A DNA stretch of 64,000 nucleotides from Ensifer adhaerens (GTDB taxonomy: Bacteria; Pseudomonadota; Alphaproteobacteria; Rhizobiales; Rhizobiaceae), in NCBI RefSeq assembly GCF_000697965.2, contig NZ_CP015880.1:2800001-2864000 (forward strand). Reading direction: 5' to 3'. Below, one piece after another: positions 47,215 through 55,509 of the stretch. A program made the translations under genes and the position numbers. The notes below the pieces were generated by a model. It was not told the DNA's origin, did no database searches, and was given only the letters and a program-made list of their open reading frames with translations. How positions within the stretch are numbered: position 1 is the stretch's first letter; every line of letters begins with the position of its first letter.

Positions 47215-47432
47215 CAGCTGTAGATCTCGATCGTGCCGTTGTTGAGGTTGATCGCGAGCCTCTGATCCCTAGAGCGCAGAATTCCTGCCTGAACCAGACC
47301 GACATCGGCATTGCTTAGGGCCAAAGTACCGCTATTTTCGAGCGCGACTGGAACGGCCATGCGCCGGTCGGTGGCCGCTGCGGGAAGGACGGGCGCAACA
47401 AAAAGCGCCGCGAGGAATGACCTGCGCTTCAT
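47214..47432 (-). CDS. Short protein with twin-arginine-like signal and tail-tip C-terminal motif
   Basis: 72 residues. N-terminus MKRRSFLAALFVAPVLPAAA is a signal peptide with RRSFL (Tat-like). The rest is homologous to the last 45 or so residues of the 843-residue tail-tip protein: ADVGLVQAGILRS versus ANIGLIRSGRLLS, and both end INLNNGTIEIYS. The 3' ends are nearly identical in DNA (37 nt, one mismatch). Exported free copies of a tail-tip end are unusual; it could mask a receptor or be a recombination remnant. Confidence 0.65.
   Translation of the reverse strand: MKRRSFLAALFVAPVLPAAATDRRMAVPVALENSGTLALSNADVGLVQAGILRSRDQRLAINLNNGTIEIYS
47216..47252 (-). repeat. 37-nt direct repeat, copy 1 (coding)
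   Basis: Codes the shared NLNNGTIEIYS end of the 72-residue protein. It differs at one position from the copy at 47902-47938. Confidence 0.85.
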
Positions 47433-47450
47433 ATCAGAATTCCTTTTGGT

Positions 47451-47475
47451 GACTCGACTCTCGGTTGTTCGGCTG
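47451..47475 (+). promoter_or_regulatory. Shared element upstream of a plus-strand moron, copy 1
   Basis: GACTCGACTCTCGGTTGTTC plus GGCTG; 20 of 25 positions match the element at 50853-50877. Each copy lies in a divergent gap between a late minus-strand gene and a small plus-strand gene, suggesting a moron promoter or regulator site. Confidence 0.5.
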
Positions 47476-47509
47476 GTTTTATCCGCCCACAGCACAACCG
47501 GAGAAAACT

Positions 47510-47743
47510 ATGAGAAAGAAACTGAAACTCACCCCGACGACCGACAACACGCTCCATATCGATGCGTCCGCTATATCGCTCCCCACAGCGCCAGGGGGCT
47601 ACGATATCCAGTGCGGAGCGTGCGAGGAGATCATGCTTAAGGGTTACGACGTGCGGGCCAGTAGCTTCATGGTGATTGACGCGCTGGTCTGCCAGCACTG
47701 CGGCCAAAACAATCTATTCGCGTCGGTACTCCCGCAGGGCTAA
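47510..47743 (+). CDS. Small zinc-ribbon-like protein (moron)
   Basis: 77 residues; CGGAGAAAACT precedes the ATG at 47510. Two CxxC pairs, C-G-A-C (about 35-38) and C-Q-H-C (about 61-64), indicate a zinc ribbon. The N-terminus is basic (MRKKLKLTPTTDN). No family recognised. Plus strand, opposite to the tail operon, with the shared upstream element at 47451; its end overlaps the facing 56-residue gene by 30 nt. Confidence 0.65.
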   Translation: MRKKLKLTPTTDNTLHIDASAISLPTAPGGYDIQCGACEEIMLKGYDVRASSFMVIDALVCQHCGQNNLFASVLPQG

Positions 47744-47884
47744 CGCTCCATCATCAAGAATCGTCACCTCAAGATCGAGGTGATCGTCCCCACGCGAGAA
47801 AATGATCTTCGGGCGGCCTTCTCGCGTGTGCGCCGCCTTGAGATAGAGCGGCTGCCCTTTCGTGTTGCTTTCGAGGCATATCAT
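47714..47884 (-). CDS. Small hypothetical protein in the tail operon
   Basis: 56 residues, begins MICLESNTKGQPLYLKAAHT and ends ALREYRRE. AAGGAAG lies 6 nt upstream of the ATG, 16 nt after the stop of the tail-tip gene. Beta-rich and charged (IIFSRGDDHLDLEVTILDDG). No family recognised; probably co-expressed with the tail-tip protein. Confidence 0.6.
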   Translation of the reverse strand: MICLESNTKGQPLYLKAAHTREGRPKIIFSRGDDHLDLEVTILDDGALALREYRRE

Positions 47885-47899
47885 CTGGATCTTCCTTCT

Positions 47900-50431
47900 T
47901 TAGCTGTAGATTTCGATCGTGCCGTTGTTGAGGTTGATGTCCATCTTGCCGTTCTGCGAGAGGAGCCGGCCCGATCGGATCAAGCCGATGTTTGCGATGT
48001 TGAGCTTCAGCTCGCCGTTCTCGATGACGATGGGCAGGAAGGCATTGCTGCCCCCGTTCCAGACAACGAACTGATCGGCCTTCACAGCGAAGCGGGATTT
48101 GAGCACCCCACCTTCCGTGTAGATCTCGATGTAGAAGCCGCTGTCTTTGAAGGTTTCGTTGAGGGTTGCGCGCAGCATAACCGAGAAGCGAGAGGTGACG
48201 CCTGACTGATCAGCGGCCGCCTCAAACTTCACCAGCCCGCCGGCGAAGCGATTGTTCACGTCGGCGCTGACGCCTGTGATGCTGGAGGCTAAGGCGCTGT
48301 CTTGTGTGGCACGTGCCGTCTCCTCAGCGATGAGCCTCGCAAGGTTGCTGCCCACCGTCGCCGTCAAGGCCGTAATCAGCTGTGCGAGCGCTTCGTCCTG
48401 CGACACACGCACGCGCGCCTCCGTGACGATCTGAGCAAAGGCATCGCCGACCGCTGCCTTCAACTCCTGCCGCTTGACTTCGCCGACGGCACCATCGAGC
48501 GAAAAGGCCGTCGTCAATTCCTCGAGGCGCTGCCAGACGCCGTTGAACTCGCCTTGAAGCTCTTCGAAGCGGTCCTTTAGGTCGTCGCGGACCTGGCCGA
48601 GGCCGATTTGAACGTTCAGCGATCCGGTGATCGTCGACGTGGTGCGCCAGGGCGTGAAGGTACGCAGCCGGTCCGGGTTAGTCTTGATGGTCGCCCGCGC
48701 GACATACGCCTTCTCCGAGATGACGTTCTTCGTGGTTCGGTACCGACCGACCTCGGGTTCGCCGCACTGGTCAGCGAACTCTTCTGCAGCGCCGTCGATG
48801 CGATAGACAAAGAGCACGTCCGTGATGGTCGGATCGTCCGGAGGGTCCCAGACGAATTCGAGCGCCGGCACGTCGAAGCCGTTTCCGCCCTGGATCATGC
48901 CGGCGTGAACGTCGAAGTTCTGCACCGTGAACAGCTGCGATGGGTTGATCGGCGGCGTGGGCGGTACGACGATCGGGCCGGGCTCGATGTCGCCGTCATC
49001 ATAGATGTCGGCGCCGGCCTCGGTCAGCACGAAGGTGAAGCGCAGATCTTCGTCGCAGCGCCATTCGGAGATCATCCAGACATTGCCGAGATAGCTGACC
49101 CACTCGCCTTCCTTCACCTTCAGCCCGACGCGCCGGCTGACGGGTACCGTTGCCGTGCCGCCTTTGCGGTTCTGGCGGTAGCGGACGTTCAGCAGGTACT
49201 GCGCGATATCCGCATCGGAGACCTGCAGAAAGTCGATCGAGGTCTGACGCGGCCGCTTGTCGGCGGCGACGTCGGCATTGACGACGATCGGCTTCAGGCT
49301 CTCCGGGTTCCACATCGCCTCCGGCGAGGTGAACTGGCCGGACAGATGGTTGAAGAGATCGAAGGCCGATTTGCGCGGCTGGCGGGGCTTCGGTCGGTCG
49401 GCCGGGATATCCTTATCGGTGATATCAAGCACCGGGATCTGCGGCGCGCCGACGACGACGCCCGAAAGGCCGCGGCGGTTCAGCCCGTAGCCGGCCATGG
49501 CATCGTCAAAGGCCGACAGCGCCTCAGTGTGATCGGTCTCGGAGTTGACCCAGAGCGAGCACTGATAGATCGGCTTTCCCTTGCGGAGCGTCCGGCAATA
49601 GTTGATCGCGACAAAATAGGACGACAGGTCCAACTGGCCGAGCGACTTGCCTTCGCCGATCAGCGTGCGGCCCGAGCGCAAGCCCCTGAGACCGAGCTGA
49701 TAGTTGAGCCGATGGATCGCAGGGTTCAGCGTGTGCGTCCAGGTCGAGGGATCGTTGAGCCGCTGCGGGCCATTGCCGCCGGCCACCGTCGAGTCCTTCG
49801 TCGGGTCGTACTCACGCAGACCGCGCAGCACCCACTCGAACTCCGGACGCCCCTTGTCGAACTTCGAGCTATCGAACTTGCGCTCGACAACGACATAGGC
49901 CAGCCCGCTGAGGCGGCTGGTCGCCTTCCAGATCTTGCCGAGGCCGGCCGTGTCGTTGACGAGCTTCTGATCGACAGGCTGGCCCGGCCGACCGTCATAG
50001 AAGCGGATCGAGATGAGATCACCGAAGCCGTCGACACCGAAGTGGGAGACCTCGCCGCCGATCAACGGCCGCACCACCAGGTTCTTTTTCTCGCCGTAGA
50101 AATAGACGTAGTTTTCGAGGCCGTCGCACCAACCGTTCGCCAAGATGAAAACGTCGAAGTTGACCTTATTGCCCTTGCCCGCCTTCCCGTAGTAAGCGCG
50201 CTGGCCTTTCGTCTTGCCGGTACCGAGCAGCGCGTCGACGGGCACATCGCCGCCCATCTGCACTTCGCCCTGGACGGCGGTGAACTTCTGCTTCTTCTGC
50301 TTGTTGGTGAGCTTGCCCAGCCCGATCTGTGCACCGAACGCCAGCGCACCCCCGATGAGCTTGGCAGCGAGCAACGAGCCGCCGAAGAGCGCGCCGGAGA
50401 TCAGCGCGCCCAGACCGGAAAAAATAGCCAT
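47900..50431 (-). CDS. Phage tail tip/host-specificity protein (J-like)
   Basis: 843 residues. A hydrophobic, glycine-rich N-terminus (MAIFSGLGALISGALFGGSL, then AKLIGGALAFGAQIGLG) is typical of central tail-tip proteins that cross the host membrane. The body has hub domains (about 60-470), a fibronectin-like segment (about 480-580), a coiled-coil-rich stretch (about 600-720) and a DUF1983-like C-terminus (NRFAGGLVKFEAAADQSGVTSRFSVML) ending NLNNGTIEIYS. It is the lambda gpJ counterpart; it follows the DUF6950 gene by 9 nt. Confidence 0.88.
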   Translation of the reverse strand: MAIFSGLGALISGALFGGSLLAAKLIGGALAFGAQIGLGKLTNKQKKQKFTAVQGEVQMGGDVPVDALLGTGKTKGQRAYYGKAGKGNKVNFDVFILANGWCDGLENYVYFYGEKKNLVVRPLIGGEVSHFGVDGFGDLISIRFYDGRPGQPVDQKLVNDTAGLGKIWKATSRLSGLAYVVVERKFDSSKFDKGRPEFEWVLRGLREYDPTKDSTVAGGNGPQRLNDPSTWTHTLNPAIHRLNYQLGLRGLRSGRTLIGEGKSLGQLDLSSYFVAINYCRTLRKGKPIYQCSLWVNSETDHTEALSAFDDAMAGYGLNRRGLSGVVVGAPQIPVLDITDKDIPADRPKPRQPRKSAFDLFNHLSGQFTSPEAMWNPESLKPIVVNADVAADKRPRQTSIDFLQVSDADIAQYLLNVRYRQNRKGGTATVPVSRRVGLKVKEGEWVSYLGNVWMISEWRCDEDLRFTFVLTEAGADIYDDGDIEPGPIVVPPTPPINPSQLFTVQNFDVHAGMIQGGNGFDVPALEFVWDPPDDPTITDVLFVYRIDGAAEEFADQCGEPEVGRYRTTKNVISEKAYVARATIKTNPDRLRTFTPWRTTSTITGSLNVQIGLGQVRDDLKDRFEELQGEFNGVWQRLEELTTAFSLDGAVGEVKRQELKAAVGDAFAQIVTEARVRVSQDEALAQLITALTATVGSNLARLIAEETARATQDSALASSITGVSADVNNRFAGGLVKFEAAADQSGVTSRFSVMLRATLNETFKDSGFYIEIYTEGGVLKSRFAVKADQFVVWNGGSNAFLPIVIENGELKLNIANIGLIRSGRLLSQNGKMDINLNNGTIEIYS
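47902..47938 (-). repeat. 37-nt direct repeat, copy 2 (coding)
   Basis: Codes the NLNNGTIEIYS end of the tail-tip protein; one mismatch from the copy at 47216-47252. Confidence 0.85.
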
Positions 50432-50440
50432 GGTGGAGAA

Positions 50441-50845
50441 TTACCCGAGATGGAAGGTCGCAATGACATCGGAAAGGCCGTGGTCGCTACGGCCCCTCTC
50501 GGTTTTGGTGGTGAAGCGGTTGCCAAGGCAGACCCCGACATGCTCGGCGCCGTCGGCGAGACGAAGGATGACCAGGTCGAAATAGCGTGCCGAGGCGGCT
50601 CCGTCCGGCTCCTGTCCCAGCTCGGCCGACCAGAAATCAACCAGGTTCGAAAAGCCGCGCCGGCGGAGCGCGATGTGCGCTCCCTTCAAGGTGCGATAGG
50701 CGCCGCGGTACTTCTCGACGAGCGAGGTGCCATGCAGGGCATCCGCCATGGCGCAGCCGAGGTGAAAGCAATCGGCCGGGCCATAGGCATAGGGGGTCGA
50801 CAGCTCACGCTCCAGCGTGGCTGATCCGATACGGAAGCGATCCAT
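50441..50845 (-). CDS. DUF6950/NlpC-P60-like tail assembly protein (K-like position)
   Basis: 134 residues. YAYGPADCFHLGCAMADALHG shows a cysteine at the start of a helix, and EHVGVCLGN a later conserved strand, as in papain-like NlpC/P60 peptidases; a clear catalytic His-His pair is not evident. Its place directly before the J-like gene corresponds to lambda K. The start at 50845 is the family-like MDRFRIGSATLERELSTPYAYG. Confidence 0.75.
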   Translation of the reverse strand: MDRFRIGSATLERELSTPYAYGPADCFHLGCAMADALHGTSLVEKYRGAYRTLKGAHIALRRRGFSNLVDFWSAELGQEPDGAASARYFDLVILRLADGAEHVGVCLGNRFTTKTERGRSDHGLSDVIATFHLG

Positions 50846-50852
50846 TGTGAAA

Positions 50853-50877
50853 GACTCGACTTTTGGTTGTCTGTCTG
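50853..50877 (+). promoter_or_regulatory. Shared element upstream of a plus-strand moron, copy 2
   Basis: GACTCGACTTTTGGTTGTCT plus GTCTG, 20/25 identical to 47451-47475. It lies in the 114-bp gap between the DUF6950 gene start and the 42-residue plus-strand gene. Confidence 0.5.
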
Positions 50878-50959
50878 ATCCATTGCCTCGGCCAGCAACA
50901 AAGAGGTCAACGGCTGTGTTGCCAGGCGAATGGTTTGTGAAACTGCCAGGAGATGGGCA

Positions 50960-51088
50960 ATGACCGACAAGCGTTACGAAGAGAAAAGCTACACCCCTCG
51001 AACGACCGACATTAAGAATCCTGACGTCGGCGGCAACTACACTCCGACGACGAACGAAACTCCGGCACCTAAGCCGCCGGGGAAGTAA
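50960..51088 (+). CDS. 42-residue hydrophilic protein (moron)
   Basis: Starts MTDKRYEEKSYTPRTTDIKN with AGGAG a few nt upstream; Thr/Pro/Lys-rich and likely disordered. No family recognised. Plus strand inside the tail operon, with the shared element at 50853 upstream. Overlaps the end of the facing membrane protein gene by 20 nt. Confidence 0.55.
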   Translation: MTDKRYEEKSYTPRTTDIKNPDVGGNYTPTTNETPAPKPPGK

Positions 51089-51704
51089 TTTTTCTTCGCC
51101 GAAAATCAATTCGTGCGATTTCCGAGCTGGGGATGAAGGTTATTTCATCACCCCATGCACCAAACTGGACGGCCGCGTTCTCGCGTCTGTCTTCACCAAC
51201 TGGCCGGAAGTGGGTTACATACATCAGGACGTCGCCGTTTGTACCCAAAACGCAGGGGCCGTTCGGGGCACGAGTAAATCGATGAAGATCATCGCACTCA
51301 AGCCACGTCCCGTTCTTGAGCTGAACGGCCAATTGCGTCCCGTCGAACCCGGTCACATTGAACATCGAGACCCAGGCACTCGGTAACTCGTCTGCGTAGC
51401 TTACATGCATTCCCCTGAGCAGAAGCTTGAGCAAACTCCGGCCGATCAGCCTCCAGAGGATGCCGATGACGCACGTCGCCACATAAGGCAAAAGCGTTGA
51501 CACCGCGATGTTCGTGCCGCGCGCGACCAACCATTGGTGAAAGAACAAGCCAAAGAAACCGAAAACCGCACTCGAAAACGCGACATCGACACTTTTGTGA
51601 TGGTCGCGAATGCCGGTGTTCGCGATGAAATACGCACTGTATCCCGCCGCCAGAAACAGGACTGTGGCGAGCGGCAAGTTTGCAATCTCAGGCTGGAAGG
51701 GCAT
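51069..51704 (-). CDS. Membrane protein inserted in the tail operon, unknown function
   Basis: 211 residues. AGGAG lies 6 nt before the ATG at 51704. Three hydrophobic segments in the first half (about 14-27, 42-58, 68-90), then a soluble domain with WLECDDLHRFTRAPNGPCVLGTNGDVLMY and a strand-rich end. No family recognised. It separates genes that are adjacent in related phages, so it is cargo; superinfection exclusion is one idea for a phage membrane protein, with no direct evidence. Confidence 0.65.
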   Translation of the reverse strand: MPFQPEIANLPLATVLFLAAGYSAYFIANTGIRDHHKSVDVAFSSAVFGFFGLFFHQWLVARGTNIAVSTLLPYVATCVIGILWRLIGRSLLKLLLRGMHVSYADELPSAWVSMFNVTGFDGTQLAVQLKNGTWLECDDLHRFTRAPNGPCVLGTNGDVLMYVTHFRPVGEDRRENAAVQFGAWGDEITFIPSSEIARIDFRRRKITSPAA

Positions 51705-51764
51705 GCAACTCTCCTGACGGCTGACAAATCTATCGACGACGCTCGCACTGATTGCAAGCATGGC

Positions 51765-52358
51765 CTACCTCGAAACCTGTCCCCATTCCTCGGGAACCGT
51801 GCCGATCGTCGCGACGTATTCGAGGCCGGTATCGGTCTCGTCGTTATCGAACTGCTGCTCGGCGGTGCTGCGTTTGATCAGCGTTTGCCCCCGGGCGGAG
51901 CGGCCGGGCGGCTGAAGCTCGATCGTCAGGGTCAGCATGCCGGAGCCATTGGCATCGAGCGCGTCATCATTAAAGCTGACGCGGTCGATCTCGTAGATGT
52001 TCGAAACGAGGATGCCAACGACCTCGTTGGTGTCAGGCACGCCGGCAAGATGGGTGATGATGACCGGCGAGTTCGGGTAATCGTACTGCTCGATCTTGGC
52101 GACCGCGTCATCAGGGTCGTCGACCGGGATATTCGAAAACACGATCGTCCGCGTCGTCACCGCTACGCCGACGGCGCTATTGATGTCGCCGCCCTGCAGG
52201 AATCGGTTCGGCAGGTACTTCAGGCCGTTATAGGTGAAGGGCCGCCCGCCGCGATGATAGCCGACAGTCTTGCCCGGCAGATCGAACCGGATGAGATCAA
52301 GCCCCGCGAACTCTCCGCTTTCGACGATCGCCTCGACTTCAGGAGAAAGCACGCTCAT
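51765..52358 (-). CDS. Phage tail assembly protein (DUF2163-like)
   Basis: 197 residues, soluble and strand-rich: LDLIRFDLPGKTVGYHRGGRPFTYNG, then FLQGGDINSAVGVAVTTRTIVFSN, a layout like the DUF2163/minor tail proteins (lambda L-like position). It overlaps the upstream tail gene by ATGA and precedes the K-like gene apart from the inserted membrane protein. Confidence 0.72.
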   Translation of the reverse strand: MSVLSPEVEAIVESGEFAGLDLIRFDLPGKTVGYHRGGRPFTYNGLKYLPNRFLQGGDINSAVGVAVTTRTIVFSNIPVDDPDDAVAKIEQYDYPNSPVIITHLAGVPDTNEVVGILVSNIYEIDRVSFNDDALDANGSGMLTLTIELQPPGRSARGQTLIKRSTAEQQFDNDETDTGLEYVATIGTVPEEWGQVSR

Positions 52359-53005
52359 GAGAAGAACAGCTCCGTTGCTGTAAACTGGACATTGGAAACC
52401 GGCCAGGACTTCGGCAAGCTGAAGCTGCCCTCGTCCATCTCCATGATGCAGGCCGACTTCTCGAAATGGACCGTATTGCCCGCGGCAAAGGTCTGGGTGT
52501 CGAGCGCGAACCGTATCGACAGGCTGACCACGCCCGCGCCGTTCGCCGTCGCGGGTGCGGTGATGCGATGCAGCGAGCGTACCAAGGCCGACTTACGGAT
52601 CTCGACATAGTCGCCAGACGACAGCTTGAAGCCAGCAGGCAAACCGTTGACGACGATCGTCTTGGCGTTCGTGATCGACTGAAGCACCGCGTCGCCGTTA
52701 AAGGCACCGCCGCCCGCCTTCACCCCGGCGAGCGGTGCGCCCGCGTAAGCGATCGGCCGAGGCCTGTGCGGGTCGTAACCGGCGAATACCCCGCCATCGC
52801 TGGCGAGCATATTGAAGGCATCGAAGAGCGACACCTCATCCGTCGTCAGCTTCGACGCTGCATAGGTCGCTACCCAATAGGGCGTTCCGCGAAAGAGCGT
52901 CTCAGTTTTCCGGCCGAGCATGCGCGAGGTGCTACGGGTGCGGATCGGGTCGAATGAGATCGACGGGCCGTAGATGACGGCAGGTAGCGAGATCAGATCC
53001 GGCAT
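52355..53005 (-). CDS. Phage minor tail protein, tape-measure-adjacent
   Basis: 216 residues, begins MPDLISLPAVIYGPSISFDP; contains RTRSTSRMLGRKTETLFRGTPYWVATYAA and a beta-rich C-terminus ending QFTATELFFS. Overlaps the tape-measure gene by 1 nt and the next by 4 nt. Position equals lambda M or a distal tail protein. No precise family assigned. Confidence 0.72.
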   Translation of the reverse strand: MPDLISLPAVIYGPSISFDPIRTRSTSRMLGRKTETLFRGTPYWVATYAASKLTTDEVSLFDAFNMLASDGGVFAGYDPHRPRPIAYAGAPLAGVKAGGGAFNGDAVLQSITNAKTIVVNGLPAGFKLSSGDYVEIRKSALVRSLHRITAPATANGAGVVSLSIRFALDTQTFAAGNTVHFEKSACIMEMDEGSFSLPKSWPVSNVQFTATELFFS

Positions 53006-54855
53006 CAGTATTCCCCGCCGTTCTGGCGGATGTTTGCCCGCGCCGCCTCGTTGCGCCTGATCAACTGAACCGACTGGCCGCTTGCCTGTTCGAGGATCTT
53101 GGCAACCAGGTCCTCGCCCAGTTCTAGCTGGATAACCGTGCGATTATCGCCGCCCTGCCCATTTCCATTGTCGCGGATTTTCGAAGGCGCGATGATGCGG
53201 CCATGCTGGGTCGGCGCAAAAAATTCGTCTTCATATTCGTTGATCTCGTAGATGCGCCCCGGCGACACATCACCGCCACCTGCTCGCGCTCCGCCCTTTA
53301 GAAAATCGCCGAGGGTCGTGTTCGGCACGAAGCTTGAGGAGAAAAGCCCCTTGCTACCACCGCCAAAGCCACCGGACAACGCTTCGAACAGCGAGCCGAA
53401 GAGCCCCTTTCCATTCGTTTTCACGTTGACCACTTCCGTGAGCACGGCTGCGAGTGCCTCTTTAAGATCGAAGGTGCCGTCGATGGCCCGCATCAACTGA
53501 TCGTCGAGCGTGTCACCCATGCGCTGCGCCGCGTCGCGCATCCGCTCCTGGCTGTCGATCAGCTGTTCCTCGGCCGCCATCTGCTGATACTTCTTGTCGA
53601 TCAGCTTGGAGATTTCCTGCCCCTCTTTCGAGGCGTAGGTAACGCCGGCTTCGCGCAGCGCGATTGTGCGCTCGCGCTCGATGTCCGTCAGCCCCATCAC
53701 CGCGAGCTCGTCGCGCAATGACTGGATGACGTCGTCGATCGCCTTCTTTTCCTTTTCGGCGGCGCGCTCCGCCTTGGAGCGTCCGCCGCTGCCACGCCCC
53801 TTTTTGTCATCATCTGGTGTGATAACGGGTGGCGTCCATTTCACGCTCGGCGCGGGTTTTGGAGAATTTCGGTCGCTGAGGATCGCGATCACGCGATCTT
53901 CTTCTTCCCCGATCTGATCGAGGTAGGCTTCCAACTGGGTAATTTGCTCATCGAGCATACCCTTGGCACCGTAGGCTCCCATCGCTTCCCGCGTTTCTTT
54001 CGCCTCGCGAATCTGTTGGGCAATATCGTTGCGTCGTCCCAGCAGCTCGGTCTGGCGGGCAGCAAGCGTATTCGTCTGCTGGTTCTGGATATCATTGAAG
54101 CTGTCGATGAACTGACCCATGCTGCTAACGACTGACACGATGGCAGCTTTCAAGTTGGTGCCCACAGTCGTCGCTATAGCGTTGAGCTTGCGGTCGATCT
54201 CAGCCGCCTGCTGGACCATCTTTTCGTCCAACACGATACCGAGGTCATTGGCCGCCTTGATCGTATCGCGAATGCCAGCTTCACCCGCTTCAATAAGCTG
54301 AACGAACTGCTCGCCGCCGGTACCACCGAATACTTCATCGAGAATGCGGATCTGCGCCGCCTTATCGAACTGCTGCAGCTTCCCGATAATCTCGGTAAAC
54401 AGGGCCGATGGGTCCTTGAGCTTTTTCTTAAGATCGTCGGCATTTAGCCCCAGACGCTTAAACGCTTCAGCCGCCGAACCGCTGCCCGTGAGGATGAATT
54501 CATCGGCGCGAAGGTTGAGTTCCTTGATGCCGTCGGTCAGAGCATCGACGCCGATGCGGTTCTGCTCGGCGACATACTTCAGTTCCTGAAACGACTTCAC
54601 GTCGAGGCCTGCACGCCGCGCCTCGTCGCCGATGGAAGCTATTGCACTGGCCGCATCCCGAATGACGGCAACCGTCGAGGCAGAGATAACCCCTGCCGCG
54701 ATGCCCGCGACGCCACCTGCCAGGCTTCTGATACGGCCGATCGAAGCTACGACATCGAGCGCCGTAGATTTTGTCATAGCTCTAATGCGTGCTAGCGAAG
54801 CCTCAAAACCCTTGGAGTCACCCGAAATTGTAACCGGGATGTCTGGACGACTCAT
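53005..54855 (-). CDS. Tail tape measure protein
   Basis: 616 residues. Helical, with coiled-coil stretches (about 40-330), including LTDGIKELNLRADEFILTGSGSAAEAFKRLGLNADDL and IRILDEVFGGTGGEQFVQLIEAGEAG, which are typical of TP901-type tape measures. A charged linker (about 330-410) and a C-terminal region LFGSLFEALSGGFGGGSKG follow. Tape length sets tail length; 616 residues predicts a short siphoviral tail of about 90 nm at 1.5 A per residue (estimate). GAGGTCTACT precedes the start. Confidence 0.88.
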   Translation of the reverse strand: MSRPDIPVTISGDSKGFEASLARIRAMTKSTALDVVASIGRIRSLAGGVAGIAAGVISASTVAVIRDAASAIASIGDEARRAGLDVKSFQELKYVAEQNRIGVDALTDGIKELNLRADEFILTGSGSAAEAFKRLGLNADDLKKKLKDPSALFTEIIGKLQQFDKAAQIRILDEVFGGTGGEQFVQLIEAGEAGIRDTIKAANDLGIVLDEKMVQQAAEIDRKLNAIATTVGTNLKAAIVSVVSSMGQFIDSFNDIQNQQTNTLAARQTELLGRRNDIAQQIREAKETREAMGAYGAKGMLDEQITQLEAYLDQIGEEEDRVIAILSDRNSPKPAPSVKWTPPVITPDDDKKGRGSGGRSKAERAAEKEKKAIDDVIQSLRDELAVMGLTDIERERTIALREAGVTYASKEGQEISKLIDKKYQQMAAEEQLIDSQERMRDAAQRMGDTLDDQLMRAIDGTFDLKEALAAVLTEVVNVKTNGKGLFGSLFEALSGGFGGGSKGLFSSSFVPNTTLGDFLKGGARAGGGDVSPGRIYEINEYEDEFFAPTQHGRIIAPSKIRDNGNGQGGDNRTVIQLELGEDLVAKILEQASGQSVQLIRRNEAARANIRQNGGEY

Positions 54856-54900
54856 AGTAGACCTCACAAAGGATAGGGTTTGCTAACTGGAGGATGTTCG

Positions 54901-55227
54901 ATGGCGAGAGCGGGTGACCAAAACATAAGGTGGTTGGCGGCACTCGCCGTCGCGCTTGCAGTTATTTTGACGGTCTGGGTCGGCGGCGTTCGAATCTTTG
55001 TCATTCAGCCGATCGGGGCGATACCCGAGGGTGTGACCGCCATCGTCGTTAACATTCGGGGACTGAATCTCATCGACAGTCCGGACGCATTCTGCGCCCG
55101 GCAAGGTCAACCAAACCTGCTATGCCGCGGCATGACCGCAGCGAAGGTGGCTAACGAAGGCAAGATCATACTGAGGCTTCCCTACAGTCAGACCCTTTAT
55201 TCTTTAACCGGCGCTCCTGAATACTGA
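54901..55227 (+). CDS. Hypothetical membrane protein (moron)
   Basis: 108 residues with GGAGG 7 nt before the ATG. One N-terminal transmembrane helix (about 12-34, WLAALAVALAVILTVWVGGV), then a periplasm-size soluble domain with two cysteines (AFCARQGQPNLLCRG) that could form a disulfide. No family recognised. Plus strand, between tape measure and tail chaperones. An envelope-acting phage cargo protein is plausible. Confidence 0.7.
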   Translation: MARAGDQNIRWLAALAVALAVILTVWVGGVRIFVIQPIGAIPEGVTAIVVNIRGLNLIDSPDAFCARQGQPNLLCRGMTAAKVANEGKIILRLPYSQTLYSLTGAPEY

Positions 55228-55242
55228 CGCAGCTCGCAGAGG

Positions 55243-55509
55243 CTAGCTCCCGCCTAGTGTCTTTGCCTTCGGATTGGTTTTGAGCGAGGGCCGCACCCCG
55301 TAAGCCGCGGCGGCGCGGCGTACTTCCTCGCGAGAAACAAATGGCGCGCCGCTGAGCTTTCCGGAAAGCCCCTCCAATGCCATCTCGAATTCGACGGCCG
55401 TCGCCTTCCAGAAGACTTCCGGCGACCAGCCGAGAAGCTTCGGAGAGGTGGCGACACGAAACGCCGTCTTGAGATGGTCAGAAATCAGGAGGGGCTGACG
55501 GGCTTTCCC
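55243..55509 (-). CDS. Tail assembly chaperone T-domain, expressed by -1 frameshift
   Basis: An 88-codon extension in the -1 frame after the slippery site, ending TAG at 55243. It reads TSPKLLGWSPEVFWKATAVE ... SGAPFVSREEVRRAAAAYGVRPSLK, matching the short Phage_TAC/rcc01693-like chaperones. No ATG, GTG or TTG occurs in this frame before the middle of the domain, so it cannot be made on its own. With the upstream frame it would form a 220-residue G-T fusion that loads the tape measure. Confidence 0.75.
   Translation of the reverse strand, partial: GKARQPLLISDHLKTAFRVATSPKLLGWSPEVFWKATAVEFEMALEGLSGKLSGAPFVSREEVRRAAAAYGVRPSLKTNPKAKTLGGS

Noticed and set aside
55254..55457. 67-codon minus-strand frame below the tail chaperone
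   Set aside because: It begins with an internal GTG out of frame; the chaperone-like peptide is in the neighbouring frame reached by -1 slippage.
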